DNA from: Sapria himalayana
Taxonomy: Eukaryota > Streptophyta > Magnoliopsida > Malpighiales > Rafflesiaceae
Reading direction: 5' to 3'
DNA length: 64,000 nt
Assembly: GCA_029783825.1 (NCBI GenBank)
Contig: JAREIK010000728.1
Coordinates: 536,900 to 600,899, forward strand
Each line of letters starts with the position of its first letter. The stretch's first letter is position 1. The translations under genes were made by a program, and so were the position numbers. Below the pieces are notes generated by a model. That model was given only the letters and a program-made list of their open reading frames with translations, was not told where the DNA came from and did not search any database. Shown in pieces: positions 34,745 to 47,489 of the stretch.

Positions 34745-34945
34745 CATAAAATTTGGTCTTTACTTTTACTTGAGGTATATGAGAGATTAATATCTCGATA
34801 GTCTTACTTTTAAAAGCCAGTGAGGCTAAGTCTGATGAGTCTCAAACTCGAGACCAACTGCGTTTGGACGAAGATACTTGTCATCTCACTAAGACATGAC
34901 CTCTAACATCTGCATGTAATACAATGATTTCCTAGGTAATCAATA
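34745..34945 (-). repeat. SINE-like dispersed repeat, copy 3
   Basis: Minus strand: GGTCATGTCTTAGTGAGATG, AAGTATCTTCGTCCAAACGC, AGTTGGTCTCGAGTTTGAGA, CTCATCAGACTTAGCCTC. The tail GAGATTAATATCTCGATAGTCTTA (plus strand, left end) is shared with the copy at 63,025. Confidence 0.55.
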
Positions 34946-34949
34946 ATTT

Positions 34950-36045
34950 CAATATAATTTTTGTCAAAATATATTTAATTTTGAAGTTTTTATGAGATTC
35001 AGTTTGTTATTTTTTGTATTATTACACACTATTTGTGTAATTGCACACATAATATTTTTCATCAAATATTAGGTATGCTGAATTTCAATGATGTTTCATT
35101 TCAAGTTGATATTTTTTATTTTCTAGGCCTCTTGATTTATATAAACTATAAAATTTATTGTTTGTTACATATTTTAATATATTTCAATGAATTTCAAATA
35201 TATTTTAATGAGTGAAATTAATTTTAAGTGGATTTCTACTATTAAGTTAATGATATGATACATACATTTTATATAAAATATTTCGGCTAGGAGATCATTT
35301 CTGTTAGTTATTATGAATAATTTATGTTGATATTATTATTTAAAATATAATAAAATATGAATTATGTATTTTATTTTATATTTCATATTTATTAAAGTTG
35401 CTTGTCAGACTATTATATACGATAGCATTATCATGAGGATATAATATCTCATGATATTTTAATATTTCTTTTTTGTTTTCATTTAGAATTAACAAATTGG
35501 ATAGATTCACATGTGAACAAATGTGATCCTGACTAGTTAAAATAATGGACATCATTGTTACAACTCAACTATGTTTTCTAAGATCATGAATTAATAAGTG
35601 TTTTATAAATTTATAATTTTTTATAATATCAGTTCTATGCGTTGACCTAAAGATCTTATGATATGTGGGTTGAATATATTTTACATACAATGAATTAGTC
35701 TACAAGCTTTTACAAATTTAAATAGAACTCATACTAATAATCATTCTAACAATTCATTCTCATTTAAATTTATGGTTGTAAATGATTAACATCAATGAAT
35801 TTGAAGTGTATTCAAATTCAATGATTCCATTAAATTGAGTTGGTCTAGCATATAATACATTGTGTTTTTAGGTATATTATTTGACATATCTTATCAATAT
35901 TCAGTCACACAACTAGTTTTGCAATTATATGTTTCTTATAGCATCTACATTATCCTACTTTTTTTTGATTCATTTATTTTTTTAATAATATTAAAGTGGG
36001 TCAAAATTAATGAAGTTCATCAATAAAGTTAAGTTATAGATTGAA
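34950..36045. other. AT-rich DNA, no gene recognised
   Basis: Nothing supported. It may be sequence displaced from the copia element at 44,840 by insertion of the LTR element starting at 36,046. Confidence 0.4.
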
Positions 36046-37200
36046 TGTTGATGAATATAAGTGTTTCTTAGAATGTCAATATAGATATCCACCATTCGAT
36101 GGATTTAGGTGTGTTGGATGTGGTGGATGCTGATAGACAAGCCACGAGACACAATGTTAGGGATATGCATTGATAGTAAGTGATAACCCTTTGGCCTTCT
36201 TCCTTTTGTGTTGACTTTATTATATGAAATCACTAAGTTTGCATAAATTTAATTAATGCGAGTATGATATTTCTAAAGTCAAAAACACAAACATTATTAT
36301 GACCTATTGTATATTTACTCAAAAAATTGACTTGAAAATGATGTGAGAGTTTTTTAGAACCCTTTTCTTAAGATTTCATCAATCCTTGTTTATTGTGTTT
36401 TGGTTGTGGTAAATGGTAACAGACAAGCCATAAGACACATATACTGAGTTGTGCATTGATAAGAAGTGATAACCCTGTGATCATTCCCTTCTATTGATTT
36501 CGTGGATAGAATTATTAGAGTGACATAAATTTAATTAATACGAGTATGATACTAACTAAGTTGAAAACACAAACGTTATTAATATTATGACATCATTTTA
36601 TGTCATATAGGATATTTGAGGTTGGATAATAGAAACTCACATAGTTGAAGCAATCATCAAATATAGTTGGTGAATTGCCTAATATAAATAGGAATCATGG
36701 GGTGGTCTATGGGTTGATACATGTGTGACTTTGGTAGATGGTGCCATACATATTGTATTCCCAACCACATGGGGATTATCTATGACTGTTATAGCCCATG
36801 GTTAATAACTTTTTGAATGCTAACAAGGTAATGGTTAATAACATCTTAATGAATGCTAACTTATTGAATGTTTTATTCTTTTATCATTCGTTCAACAAAC
36901 ATCTATGACATTGATATAATGCCACTTGAGAAAATATTATCATACATTAAAAAGTAAAATTACCTTAAAATTTAAGTATCTATTTGAGAATTTTATTTTT
37001 TCAACTTGAACTTAAGTCAATTAATTACAAATTGATCAAAGTGGCTTTATCAATCTCTGTGAGATTGTTATTTGGATATATGTTTATTTTATTACTTATA
37101 TATCTTATATACTCGTAAAGTTTTGTTAGCCACTCACACACGCCAAATGGGATCTTGGTGCAATGTTGAGAACTATTAAGTTTGTGGTATCATAATAAAG
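36046..37200 (+). repeat. 5' LTR of the Athila/Tat-like element
   Basis: Starts TGTTGATGAATATAAGTGTT and shares a long colinear series with 43,652-44,785: GTGGTGGATG, GACAAGCCACGAGACACA, TGCATTGATA-AAGTGATAACC, ATTTAATTAATGCGAGTATGATA, TCATGGGGTGGTCTATG and GCTAACAAGGT. The LTR itself contains a diverged internal duplication: 36,110-36,330 and 36,410-36,625 repeat the series ACAAGCCA-AGACACA, GTGATAACCCT, TTTAATTAAT-CGAGTATGATA and AAAACACAAAC. Confidence 0.75.
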
Positions 37201-37849
37201 TTGTAACAAATGTTTAGAATCATTACCAAGAAATGAGTTTATTTTGATTGGTTAACTTTGAATTGATCAAACTACTTGAAAAAAAATAGTTTTATTTTTT
37301 AGTTGATTAAATATTTATTTTGTTGATTGTTTGTTTTGTGTTTATTTTTTTGTAGCCATAAAATTGTATGGATTGAAGATATGAGACCGAGGCAATTCTT
37401 TTTGACTCAAAAAATATAAAGAACAAGTTATTTATTGAGACAGAGAGCTCAGAGAGGAAATATAAAAGATAAATTTCAATAATGAGAACAACCAAGGGGA
37501 CATCGAACAAGTTGTCTGATAACTTATTTTTCACTGAACTATTGGAGATTATTGAAGGTTAACATTGTTAGACAATTACTCTGAGATCCAAATGCAACTT
37601 ATTAAAGCAAATTACTTTGAGTTAAAAATTAATCTTATAACCAAGTGCAATAATATTAGTGGGGAGGATAAGCTTTCTAGAAGATCTAAATAGTCATATT
37701 ATGATATTTTTATTGTTGTGTGAAACTATGAAGATGAATGAAGTAATTTCGAATGCAATAAAGTCGAAACTCTTTTTTTTTTTTTGAGGGACAATGCAAA
37801 GAGATGATTTCAGTGCCTACAAAAGGGTCAATTGAGAATTGTGATAAGT

Positions 37850-38500
37850 TTGTTTAAGCATTTTTAAAGAAGTTATTCCACTTTAAATCACTTAACAACT
37901 AAGGGTGGAGATTAGTCAATTCAGATAATAGAATTAAAAAAATTGTTTAATGCTTGAGATTGATTTAAAGTTTTATTGAGGATATTCATATAACACGGAT
38001 TTCAAGCCCAAATATTTTGTAATATCCTGAATTACATGATGAGATGCACGTTAGATGTAATCTCGGATGGTTCCATAATGAATAAGTTATTCGAGGAGAT
38101 ATATTTCCTATTTGAGGAGCTAATTAAAAATAACTATCAAACTCTAAATGAAAGATCAAATGAAAAAAAAACAAATTAGAATTTTGGAGTTGGATATATT
38201 GACAGTGATGAAGTCCAAAATGAATGTGTTTTTTAATAAGTTTGCAATCCAGCACAACAAAAGATAAAGTGTGAGAGTAATGACAACCTTGTAGCATGAA
38301 GAGGTAAGCAACTTCGACCCTATTTATGAAGTGGAAGAAGCCAACATAGTATATAACAAATGAAATATTCTTAGACTTAACATTAATATCACTATACGCT
38401 ATGATTCAAATATTAGAAATTATGAGAATCTATCATACGAAAGCCATGAAAATCTGTAGTAGATTATGAGTTTATATCTTAAAAATTAGAAAGCAACTTA
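37850..38500 (+). pseudogene. Gag of the Athila/Tat-like element, broken
   Basis: At about 38,040-38,150 the plus strand encodes RCTLDVISDGSIMNKLFEEI followed by a YFLFEELIKNNYQTLNERS segment, then GVGYIDSDEV near 38,190. This fits the Athila/Tat gag pattern (R..ID..A.GS..NKT..EA..LIEEMA.NNYQW..ER). Several stops occur, and the start was not found. Confidence 0.7.
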
Positions 38501-39429
38501 ACATAGTACTAAACACAAGGGCCTTCAAGTTTCAATTATGATCAACATAAGGTACCAAAGAAGTCATCATTTGGATATAACATATTTATGTTACTAACAT
38601 AGATAGAGATGAAATGACGTACAAGAAAATCAAATAGGACATTTAGAAATAATATTGGATCACATTGATGCGACTATGAAAATTATTATGAATCAAATTG
38701 GATAGTTTATACTCACAATGAAAGAGAAGAATGTCAACAAATTTCCTAGCAACACCGAAACAAATCTAAATTGATGTATGATTAGAATATCAAGGAGTAA
38801 TGAATTAGTAGAAAGAACGAAAATAAATGTAAAATCAAAAGGAGAAGCTAAAGCAGAAGATGTTGTCATATATGATCTTGCAACATCCAATGTTGCAACA
38901 CTTGAAGTAGTGACATCCCATGTTGTGACGCAGTTTGATATTACTTTCCAACTTATTTCACCAACAGTTACTCATGATAGAATGAAATTGGAGGAGGAGT
39001 TGTAAATGAACTGTCACGAAAAACAGAAGGATAATACAGAGAACAAAAAAATGCAAACAATTCCAATTGTTTTCATCCTAGTCATCCTTTATACAGATGA
39101 TTAGAAAGGGAAAATTGAATAGAAAGTTTGACATATTTCTCAATATTTTTTAGATAGCTAGAAATTAATATATCCTCTACAAAAGAATTATCTCATATGT
39201 TATATCATGTGAAATTTATGAAAGACATAATGAATATCAATAAGAAATTGGAAACATATGGAATGGTGAGTATAATCGAGAAATACATCGTGATAATCCA
39301 AACATATGGTAAATCCTATGTGATTTGAGAAAAAATATCAACATGATGATATTGTTCATAATAATAAGATTAAATTTAGGTGAGATTATTCAAACACTTC
39401 TTCTATATCAAAGATCGATGAATCAATTA

Positions 39430-39640
39430 AATTTTTGAAAGTAATTATTAATGATGTACTAGTCAAAATTAGGAAATTTATTTTTCATTACTGACTTTAT
39501 GGTATTGGACATGGAAGAAAACTCATATTAAACATTGATTTTGGGAAGATTCTTTTTGGCGCCTGGACATGCGTTGATTGATGTAAAGAAGACTATCAAT
39601 TCATTCTTCGTATGGGTCAAAAAGAAGTGAAGTTTAACCT
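39430..39640 (+). pseudogene. Protease segment of the Athila/Tat-like element
   Basis: Translation gives VLVKIRKFIF, then MVLDMEEN, then LILGRFFLAPGHALIDVKK, matching the retroviral-type protease of the Athila/Tat group (VLVKV..FIFP.DF.VLDMEED...PLILGRPFLATG.ALIDV). The catalytic triad region lies upstream and is not clear. Stops are present. Confidence 0.75.
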
Positions 39641-39659
39641 ATATAAAAGTCTACAAATT

Positions 39660-40980
39660 TTAGACAATGATAAAGAAAAATGCAGGAGAGTTGATGGTCT
39701 TATCCATATCATCAAAAATCAAAAATGTAGATTTAATAATGAAAGATTTTCTAAATGATTGCTAGCCCAAAAAAAATGAAAAAAATTCTAGTACTAGAAG
39801 AAGTTTTTTGCTTTGAAAAAGATATATGCTATGGTGTCATAATATTTCTCAAAGTCATTATGACTAAGGAAGGTAAGACGTGACTAACATTGTTAAAGCT
39901 ATGACATTTTTACATGAAGCTATTGTAAAAATATAGAAACAATACAATTGGAAGAAGTTATACTACTGATTCATGAAGTGCCATAGGAAAGATGAAATTG
40001 AGATAAATATTAATGAAGACACAAAAGAAAAAAAACAAAAAAAGGAAGAAAATAAACTAAAAGTGAAAAAGTTGAGGTTGAAGTGTAACAAAAAGTCGTG
40101 ACATCTGAAAAAGTTGCGACTATCATAACTAGATCAATGATGGAAGAAGTCATAACTGAAATTGAATGAATCATAATATTGATTGAACAAAAGATAAATT
40201 AAGAAGTTGTAATATTTTTCAATGTCACGGCATAATTGTAGAAGGGAACACAAAACAAAGTCATGATGTTTTTCAACATCATGATACAATTAAAGGAGAT
40301 ACTTGAGGGATATGCCAAGCCAGGAAAGAGGAAAACAAATATGATCTTCAATCCATAATTATTGATAGAAAAAATGAAGAACATGAGATTGAAGGAGATC
40401 TAATATTATATCGAGAAAATTACTTAGATGACTGATGTTGACAATGAAGAAACTAGATTAAATAAAATTAGTCTACCTAAAGATGTTAAATATAATAATT
40501 TTTAGGATGTAACTCAAATATTTGTTTATTTTTGATAGTGTGATTGTATTTTTTTTTGACCGCGTGATTGTATATAGATTAAAAGATATCGCGATATCAA
40601 ACTAAATCGCGATATTTTACATGATTTATCATCTACTAAAAGAAGTCGCAACACTTTAAATTCGTAATGATATTTTCACGTGAATTAATTATACATAGAG
40701 TTGTGATGCTCAAACTAAGTCGTGATTATTTACAATAACGTGATATTTGTCTAAAATTTTAAAAAAAATCACAAACCATAAATTTATTTTATAACTCTTC
40801 TTCTTACACTATTATTGACTAATTCCTCTATGACGAATATTTGTGTAGTAGATTGACATCTTGTTGGATGGAAAGCATTGATGTCAAGGCTTAGAGGAAT
40901 GTGGGACAAAGCTAAAAGCAGTTAGAAGGGGAAGGGAGAGCAAAAAAAAGTCTAGCATTGCATTGATTAAAACTCAACTT
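39660..40980. other. Internal region of the LTR element, no domain seen
   Basis: Lysine/glutamate-rich plus-strand coding-like sequence with stops (for example near 40,040-40,150) and many GTTGTGATATTTT-like phrases. No reverse transcriptase or integrase motif was recognised where pol would be expected. Confidence 0.4.
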
Positions 40981-40989
40981 CAAATAGGT

Positions 40990-42600
40990 GAAGTGATATT
41001 TTTGATGGAGGAGAGGAATTAGATGATCACTATCATAACAAATAAGAGTTTCATGGACAAAAAAGGATTTAAAGAAATAATCACATCATTCTAGCATATA
41101 ATTGAGAAACAAAAATGGATTATTTTGTACCAACATTTGAAGTGGCAAGGTGGTTGTCATGAGAAAGTTCTGTTGGAACTTCCAAGATATGTAAGAGAAG
41201 TGATGCTATCTATGAGAAATTTGAGTGCATTCTAATATAAATTTTATCAATGAAACCTTACAATTGAAGGAATTTCAGATAGTATAGTTTTTAAAATCCT
41301 AAAAATACAATCCAACTATAAGATGATAACCAAAATGTTAGATGGTTGGCTAATGAAAAATGGAGAGGAGCAACAAATAGTCTGTATGGACACATACCAA
41401 GGGAAGAAATGATTGAAGAAGACAAAATTTGACTTTATTTTTGTGTTCAGTATTCTAACTTATTCTTCATCTTTTTATCATAAATCAAGATAGAATAATT
41501 TTGCTGTATGCCATGTTGGAAAAATTTTAAATGAATGTGAAATGATTTTAGAGAAATTATATTCTTGATTATCATGGGGATTTTCGGGTCAAATTATTAA
41601 ATCCTGTCTCATTACAATGTTGTCGTACTAAAAGAGTGCCAACATATGAAGACGGATGAATCATACCAATGAATGTCTTCCTTGATATTGGCTGGTGTGA
41701 AAAGATGACTAGAAGGAACTAAGAAGAGAAAATTATTTCTTAAAGGAAAAAAATCAACATAGATCGAACAAGAAATGTCAATCTTTTCTGAAGCCAAAAT
41801 TGAAGAACAAGGAGGAATTAGTGAGAGTTTAGAGAAAGAATTTTTTTCAAGGGATGACAACAAAAAGAAATAAGGATAAGAGACTTATAAGAAGTCCTCA
41901 CTTTACTGAAAAACATAAAATTGGAGGCCAATGACAAAGAAAACCAACTAAAAGAATTAAAAAAGATGAACAACTTCTTTGCTGCTGAGTTGGAAGGAAG
42001 AGACAATTGATGGAAGTTATACATGTAGAAAAAGGTGGAGGAAGACAAAGTAAAGAAGCTAAGCAATATGGTGTGATATGGAGAGTTTATTAAATGCAAA
42101 GAAAGAGTTTTATGTGTCGGAAGTAATGTGTAGAATGAGTTATTAATACTTTGGAGGAGACAATAAAAATAATGAAGATAAGAGGCATGGTGCGATATGG
42201 AGAGTGTTGAAGTTTTTGGTACACTTTACCAGTTCATATCTAATGAATGACACCAGATGCTAAAGAAAAGATATGAAGGGATGAAAACATCTACCAATTT
42301 TAGGGATAAAATATGGATAGAAGATTTGAGGATGTACAATGCTAACCAAAAGAATATGTATTATGCACATGTGATATTTGAAGAGATCCTAAACTCAATC
42401 AGCAAGAGGCAATATGAACTATGCAACATCATTTCTAGGATGATGGATTGGGCAGTTAACAAAAAGGGAGACACAAGGAAGTCCTTTGTATTGTATCCAT
42501 GCTATGATTTGAGCCATGTAAAACCTAATTTCTTTCAAAAAGAGTTTGATGCAAAGAAGCGAGCAAACTGCCAATCTTATACACTAACATAATGCATTAT
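40990..42600 (+). pseudogene. Additional ORF region of the LTR element (possible plant-transposon ORF), broken
   Basis: At about 41,045-41,290 a segment reads KSFMDKKGFKE, then IEKQKWIILYQHL, then REVMLSMRNLS and GISDSIVFKIL. It loosely resembles the putative plant transposon protein domain found in extra ORFs of some Athila/Tat elements (ER.F, I..RGW..F, EFYANM, V RG). An open stretch at 42,257-42,592 (111 codons) continues in the same sense. The resemblance is weak and needs a profile search. Minus-strand frames at 41,612-42,099 are shadows. Confidence 0.4.
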
Positions 42601-43651
42601 ATTTTTGAATTCATTCCTCCCCATCTTATCACAAAGTGCAAACAAGGGAAAAGTAGATTCTCTTTGCATGGGGATGAGTTAATGTTTAATTGTGGGAGTT
42701 TGCTTGACATTCCAAATATTGAGTATAAAAGATAAATTTGGATTTTCCATGAGGTATTTGTACAAGAATCAAGCTTAAAAAGACAAGTATTTTTATGAAA
42801 TTGTACTTTTGATGAATTTTGATGAAAAAGAAATTATAAATTGAGTACAAAAGATAAATTTGGTGAAAATCAAAATTGAAGCATATAAGAGCGAGATGAA
42901 GTCATGACATTTTCAATGTCATGATATTTATTTATAATAGAACATATCTATGAAATATTTGTGACAAGTTTTTCTTTGCCCTTACTTTACATATTAGCCG
43001 TGATATTTATTATACACCACAACTTTACCAATTGGTTGCACCATTATTCTATTGTGTAACATATTTTTTGTGACAGTGATATTATTTTAGAGTCACGGTC
43101 ATATTTGCTCTAAACATATATTTGATCATGATATTATTTTTATGTCGTGATAGTTAATATTTGAAAGATATGTGAAGTCATGATGTACTTTCAATACTAT
43201 GACATGATTGTTATAGAATTTAAATCACATATTGTAAAGTGATTTTTTTGCCTTGGTATTTGTTTGACGTTGTAATATCATATTTCAGTAAGCAACTTCT
43301 CAAGTCATGAATTCTTTTCAACATCGCAACATCATCCTCATGCATGTATAATGATGCTGTGACATTGTTCATGATATTTTATGATGTAGTGTTGCTGAAG
43401 TGATTTGAAGCCATTCTTTGTCGCGACTTCAAATCAACATCGTGATATTGAGTTCATTAAAAAGATATAGTCACTAAGTATATCAAAGACTATAAAAGTT
43501 AGACTTAACATACTAAAAAAAGAACTAATTTTTTTTGTTCATATTCATTCCCAATGTTAGAATAGTTAGGAACCTATTATTGATTTATGTAATTTTGTAT
43601 GTTTGATGTGATTTGTAATGAATAATAATAATTTTGTTATGCATTAAATTT

Positions 43652-44785
43652 TGTTGGATATGAGTGTTTCCTAGAATATTAATCTAGGGTTCTACTATTT
43701 GATGGATTCATGTGAATTGGTTGTGGTGGAAGGTGACATGCAAATCACACGACACAATGCAAGAGACGTGCATTGACATGAAGTGATAGCCCTCCGAACT
43801 CTTTCCTCTTGTGGGACTTTATTTGGTGAAATCATTAAGTTGATATAAATTCAATTGATGCGAGTATATTGTTAACAAAGTCTAAAATACAAATATTATC
43901 ATGATCATATTGTTGTATTTTTTCTAGAAGAATTGACCCAAAAATGATACGAAAGTTTTTTAGAATATTTATTCTAGTGTTTCACCAATCTTTGAGTATT
44001 GTGTGTTAGTTGTAGTATAGATGATAAGTAAGCCACGAGATACACGTAATATGATATACGTTAATATGAAGTGACAGTCATATGATTATCTTCCTTTGGT
44101 TTGGTTTATATGAGTAGAATTACTAGATTGACTTAAGTTTAATTGATGTGTATATGATACTAATAAAATTGAAAACACAAATATTATAATGACCTCATTA
44201 TTGTATGTCATCTAGGATAATTTAGACTAGAGAATAGAGATACACAATTGAAGTAATCATGAAGGGCAATTAAAAAATTATCAAAATAGAACAAAAATTA
44301 TGGGGTGACCTATGAATTGATACATGTGTAACTTTGGTGGACGATGACAGGTATTACTAAGACACAACCACAATGTGACCATCCATAGTGTTGATAACTT
44401 TTGATTGATAATATCTTGAATGCTAACACGACTAAAAGAAATCCCATATCCTTTTATTATTCACCCAATAAACATATATAACATTGCTACAATACTACAT
44501 GAAAAAACATCATAATATATAAGAAAGTAAATTAATTTTAGAATTTAAGTATTTGTCTGAGACTTAGTTTTAACTTGGTAACTTAAACAGTTAGGTAATT
44601 CACTGCAATTCGATTAAAGTATTATTTTCAATCTCAGTGAGATGAATATTTAGACTTATATTCATTTTATTACTTGTATGATACATATATATACAAAATT
44701 TTATTAGATGCATACACATGCCTAACGGACTTTAGGTGCTATGTCATGAACTAGCAATTTTTTGGCATCATAGCAAAGTAATAAT
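43652..44785 (+). repeat. 3' LTR of the Athila/Tat-like element
   Basis: Starts TGTTGGATATGAGTGTTTCC and parallels the 5' LTR throughout, including the internal duplication. Both copies are clearly diverged by eye, which indicates an old insertion. No target duplication could be confirmed. Confidence 0.75.
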
Positions 44786-44839
44786 ATATTCCCATCAATA
44801 TTCAGATAAAAAGAAAAAATATACGTAAAGAAATGACAA

Positions 44840-47450
44840 ACTACAACACCCTTACTGTAGTTGGTGCATAAAAGTGTAGAATATCAAACTTGGAGAAAAG
44901 AAATTTAAGTCAAGGTATTTTATAAATCTTAATGAATATATCCACTTACTACTCAGTTGTATGAATAAAAGTAATTACAATAGTCTCATCTTGAATTATT
45001 TTTTTAAAAAAGAGTAATCTACTTCTAATTATTTGTCTGCTTTTGAAATATCATGTTGAATGTTTATATTTTATTGTCTGACCATCATAGTAAAAAGTGT
45101 GGGAGAAAAAACTGGATAATCAATCTCATTGAATAGGTATCATATTCTAAGTATTTCACATCTGAGTATCATCATCACCCTGAATCAAGTGTATTTACTT
45201 AATCTCAAAATAAGTATGTGTTACTTTTTCAGGTGATAAGATTATATTAAAGAAAATTATAAAAGTTTATCATATACCTCATATTGGTGCAAGTTGATAT
45301 ACAACTAGAATCTGAATCTTTGATTAACTATACTTATTAATGATTGCTGAAATAGATTTTAAAGCATAGAGACTTCTTCACATCTTTGTATGTGAAGAGA
45401 TGCATCTATGTGAAATTATCAAGGAAAATCTAGGAAATAACTAACTATGTGGTTATATCCAATACACAAGGCTTTTGAACTAGCATATGCCATCACACTA
45501 AAGCATGATATATATATATGTATGTAATATGTGAACCTTCTAGGTGATCAACTATTTAACTACTATTCTTGGTTAAACACTTATAATCTTAAAGTTTTTA
45601 GATTATATCTAATATATTAGTTATCTCGAGTAATCATATGATCAACTTTAAAAACTATTTTAAAATTTTTATGAGATCAACTATTTCTCTACATTTCTCT
45701 TGTAAGTTGTAGAGTTAGCTAGAGTAATTATATCAGATGAAAAATTAATACCCGAATCAATATGAGTATTTTATGGAGCACAACTGAAAATATTAATTTT
45801 TATAAGAGTATTAATCATATATCTCTAATGTGACAATACGATGTCTTCTAGAATATGTTTAATTATAAGAAAATATTTGAGTTTCTTCGCGTCCTTTGTT
45901 TGAAATTGTGATTTAAGGTACTCTTTGAGTTTAATAATTTTATAGTCATTAACTCTTATAATCAAGATATAATCTACATACCTATTAAGTAAAATCATAC
46001 TTCTATTTGAACCCCTGGAAAAAAAATGTAACATATATGTATTAATCAAATAAAGTGTTTGTCCATGAAAATCTTTTAAACCAAACTCTAGGTGACTACA
46101 TTAAGACATATAATATCTTCATTTATTATACCTTGATTATAAGTTATGTTTGACTAAGATTCTTATACCTTAGGTGGATGTTCTACACACTCTTATTCTT
46201 CAAGATCATTATGAAGAAATATATTATTTATTTGTAGTTGATATATTCTCTATTTGTGTCATGCTGTTAGTAAAATAAGAATTTTTACTTATATCATTTT
46301 GATTACTAGAGAAAATATCCTGGGAATCTTTACAAAATATTTGAATGACACCCTTATTATAAGTCTAGTCTTAAAGTAATTTATATTTTTATTTGGACAT
46401 GTCATCATTAGTGAATATTGACTTGTGATCAATAACTCATATTCTCTAGTTCGTGATATTTTTTTGTAGTCTTATTAGATTGGATAATTTTTATTTTTTT
46501 AATATGACATAGTATTATCCTATGTGAGATAATTCCTTAGAATAGTGCATGAGTATCTTAGTATTAACAAGGAAAATAATAAAAGTAGTAAAAAAGAAAG
46601 AAAGCACAAGTATGATAAAACTTGTGAGACCGGATGTTAAGTACAACTCATTTATTTTTTTTAGAGGGTGATTGAAAAGTCAATATTAGAGGGATTGGCT
46701 GCAATGCCTTGACTTCTCAATGGATTCATATTTTATTTGAATAGATTGCATTTGTTTTTTTCTCCTAGTATAGACACGATGTACTAGTTATTTGAATCAC
46801 CTATTTTGTAGTTCTAGACTCATCATAAGTATTAATTGAAGTAGACTTATGAACTAATATGTTGTTTTGGTTAGAGGAAGATTTCTTCTTTTAGAAAATC
46901 TCGTTTTCTCTGGAATTAATATGTACTTATTAGTACGTATAATGATTTCATAAAAATATTATTATGAATTATAATAAGTTCAAATATAATTCATGTGTAA
47001 TTCTCTTTTAGCTTGAATTCCAAGAAAGACTACTAAGAGTAATAAAAAGTAATGTCTAGTTGTATTTTCTGAATTCTCATTCTTCCAAGCTTACTAAAAA
47101 ATAAAGAATGTTTAAAAATGATAAAGTCGGTATTATTAAATCCTACTAGACTTTGGAGAAAAATACTGATATCATTTTTTGGGTACTGGAATATCTAATA
47201 AAGATATATTTGAAAACATTATGTGTCATTTTGTTCCATTATGAGGAGAGATAGTGAACAAAGAAAATACTCACAAAAATTCTGAGAGGTAGTCTAAATA
47301 ATTCTTTTAGAATGCAAAAATTGAAAGAATACACTCTGAAAAAAATATAAGAAGACATATGGTAGATGATGCAGTCTGTGGTTAATACAACATCTTCTCT
47401 AAACTATTTCAGAACATTCCTATCAAATAGTAGTATTCAATCTATTTCAT
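44840..47450 (-). pseudogene. Ty1/copia pol remnant (integrase end, RT, RNase H)
   Basis: Reverse-strand translation shows, from right to left: a decayed integrase end (47,450-46,850), VYTRRKKT at about 46,770 (linker before RT), a long decayed N-terminal RT region, FLHNDLEE-ECVEHPPK at about 46,165-46,215 (copia AFLHGDLEEEVYMEQPPG), RYVDYILIIRVNDYKIIKLK at about 45,935-45,990 (YVDDI catalytic motif, second D to Y), then FQTKDAKKLKYFL at about 45,870-45,910, and the polyprotein end FYAPTTVRVL at about 44,850-44,890. The catalytic change and many stops show that it is inactive. It belongs to the same general copia group as the fragment at 63,720. Confidence 0.82.
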
Positions 47451-47489
47451 TAAAATCTATATTTTTTTTTCTCCAATCCTATTCTGTAA

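Larger units (their letters stand above)
36046..44785 (+). mobile_element. Athila/Tat-like Ty3/gypsy LTR element lacking visible RT and integrase (about 8.7 kb)
   Basis: Two diverged direct repeats of about 1.1 kb (36,046-37,200 and 43,652-44,785) bracket about 6.4 kb of internal DNA. The interior holds a gag segment (37,850-38,500), a protease segment (39,430-39,640) and a later open region (40,990-42,600), all on the plus strand. Reverse transcriptase, RNase H and integrase motifs were not found. The gag and protease patterns are those of the Athila/Tat group. It lies directly beside the 3' end of a minus-strand copia element (stop at about 44,850). Confidence 0.75.

Noticed and set aside
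41612..42099. Minus-strand serine/phenylalanine-rich open frames
   Set aside because: They mirror the lysine/glutamate-rich plus-strand coding remains of the LTR element and are shadows.
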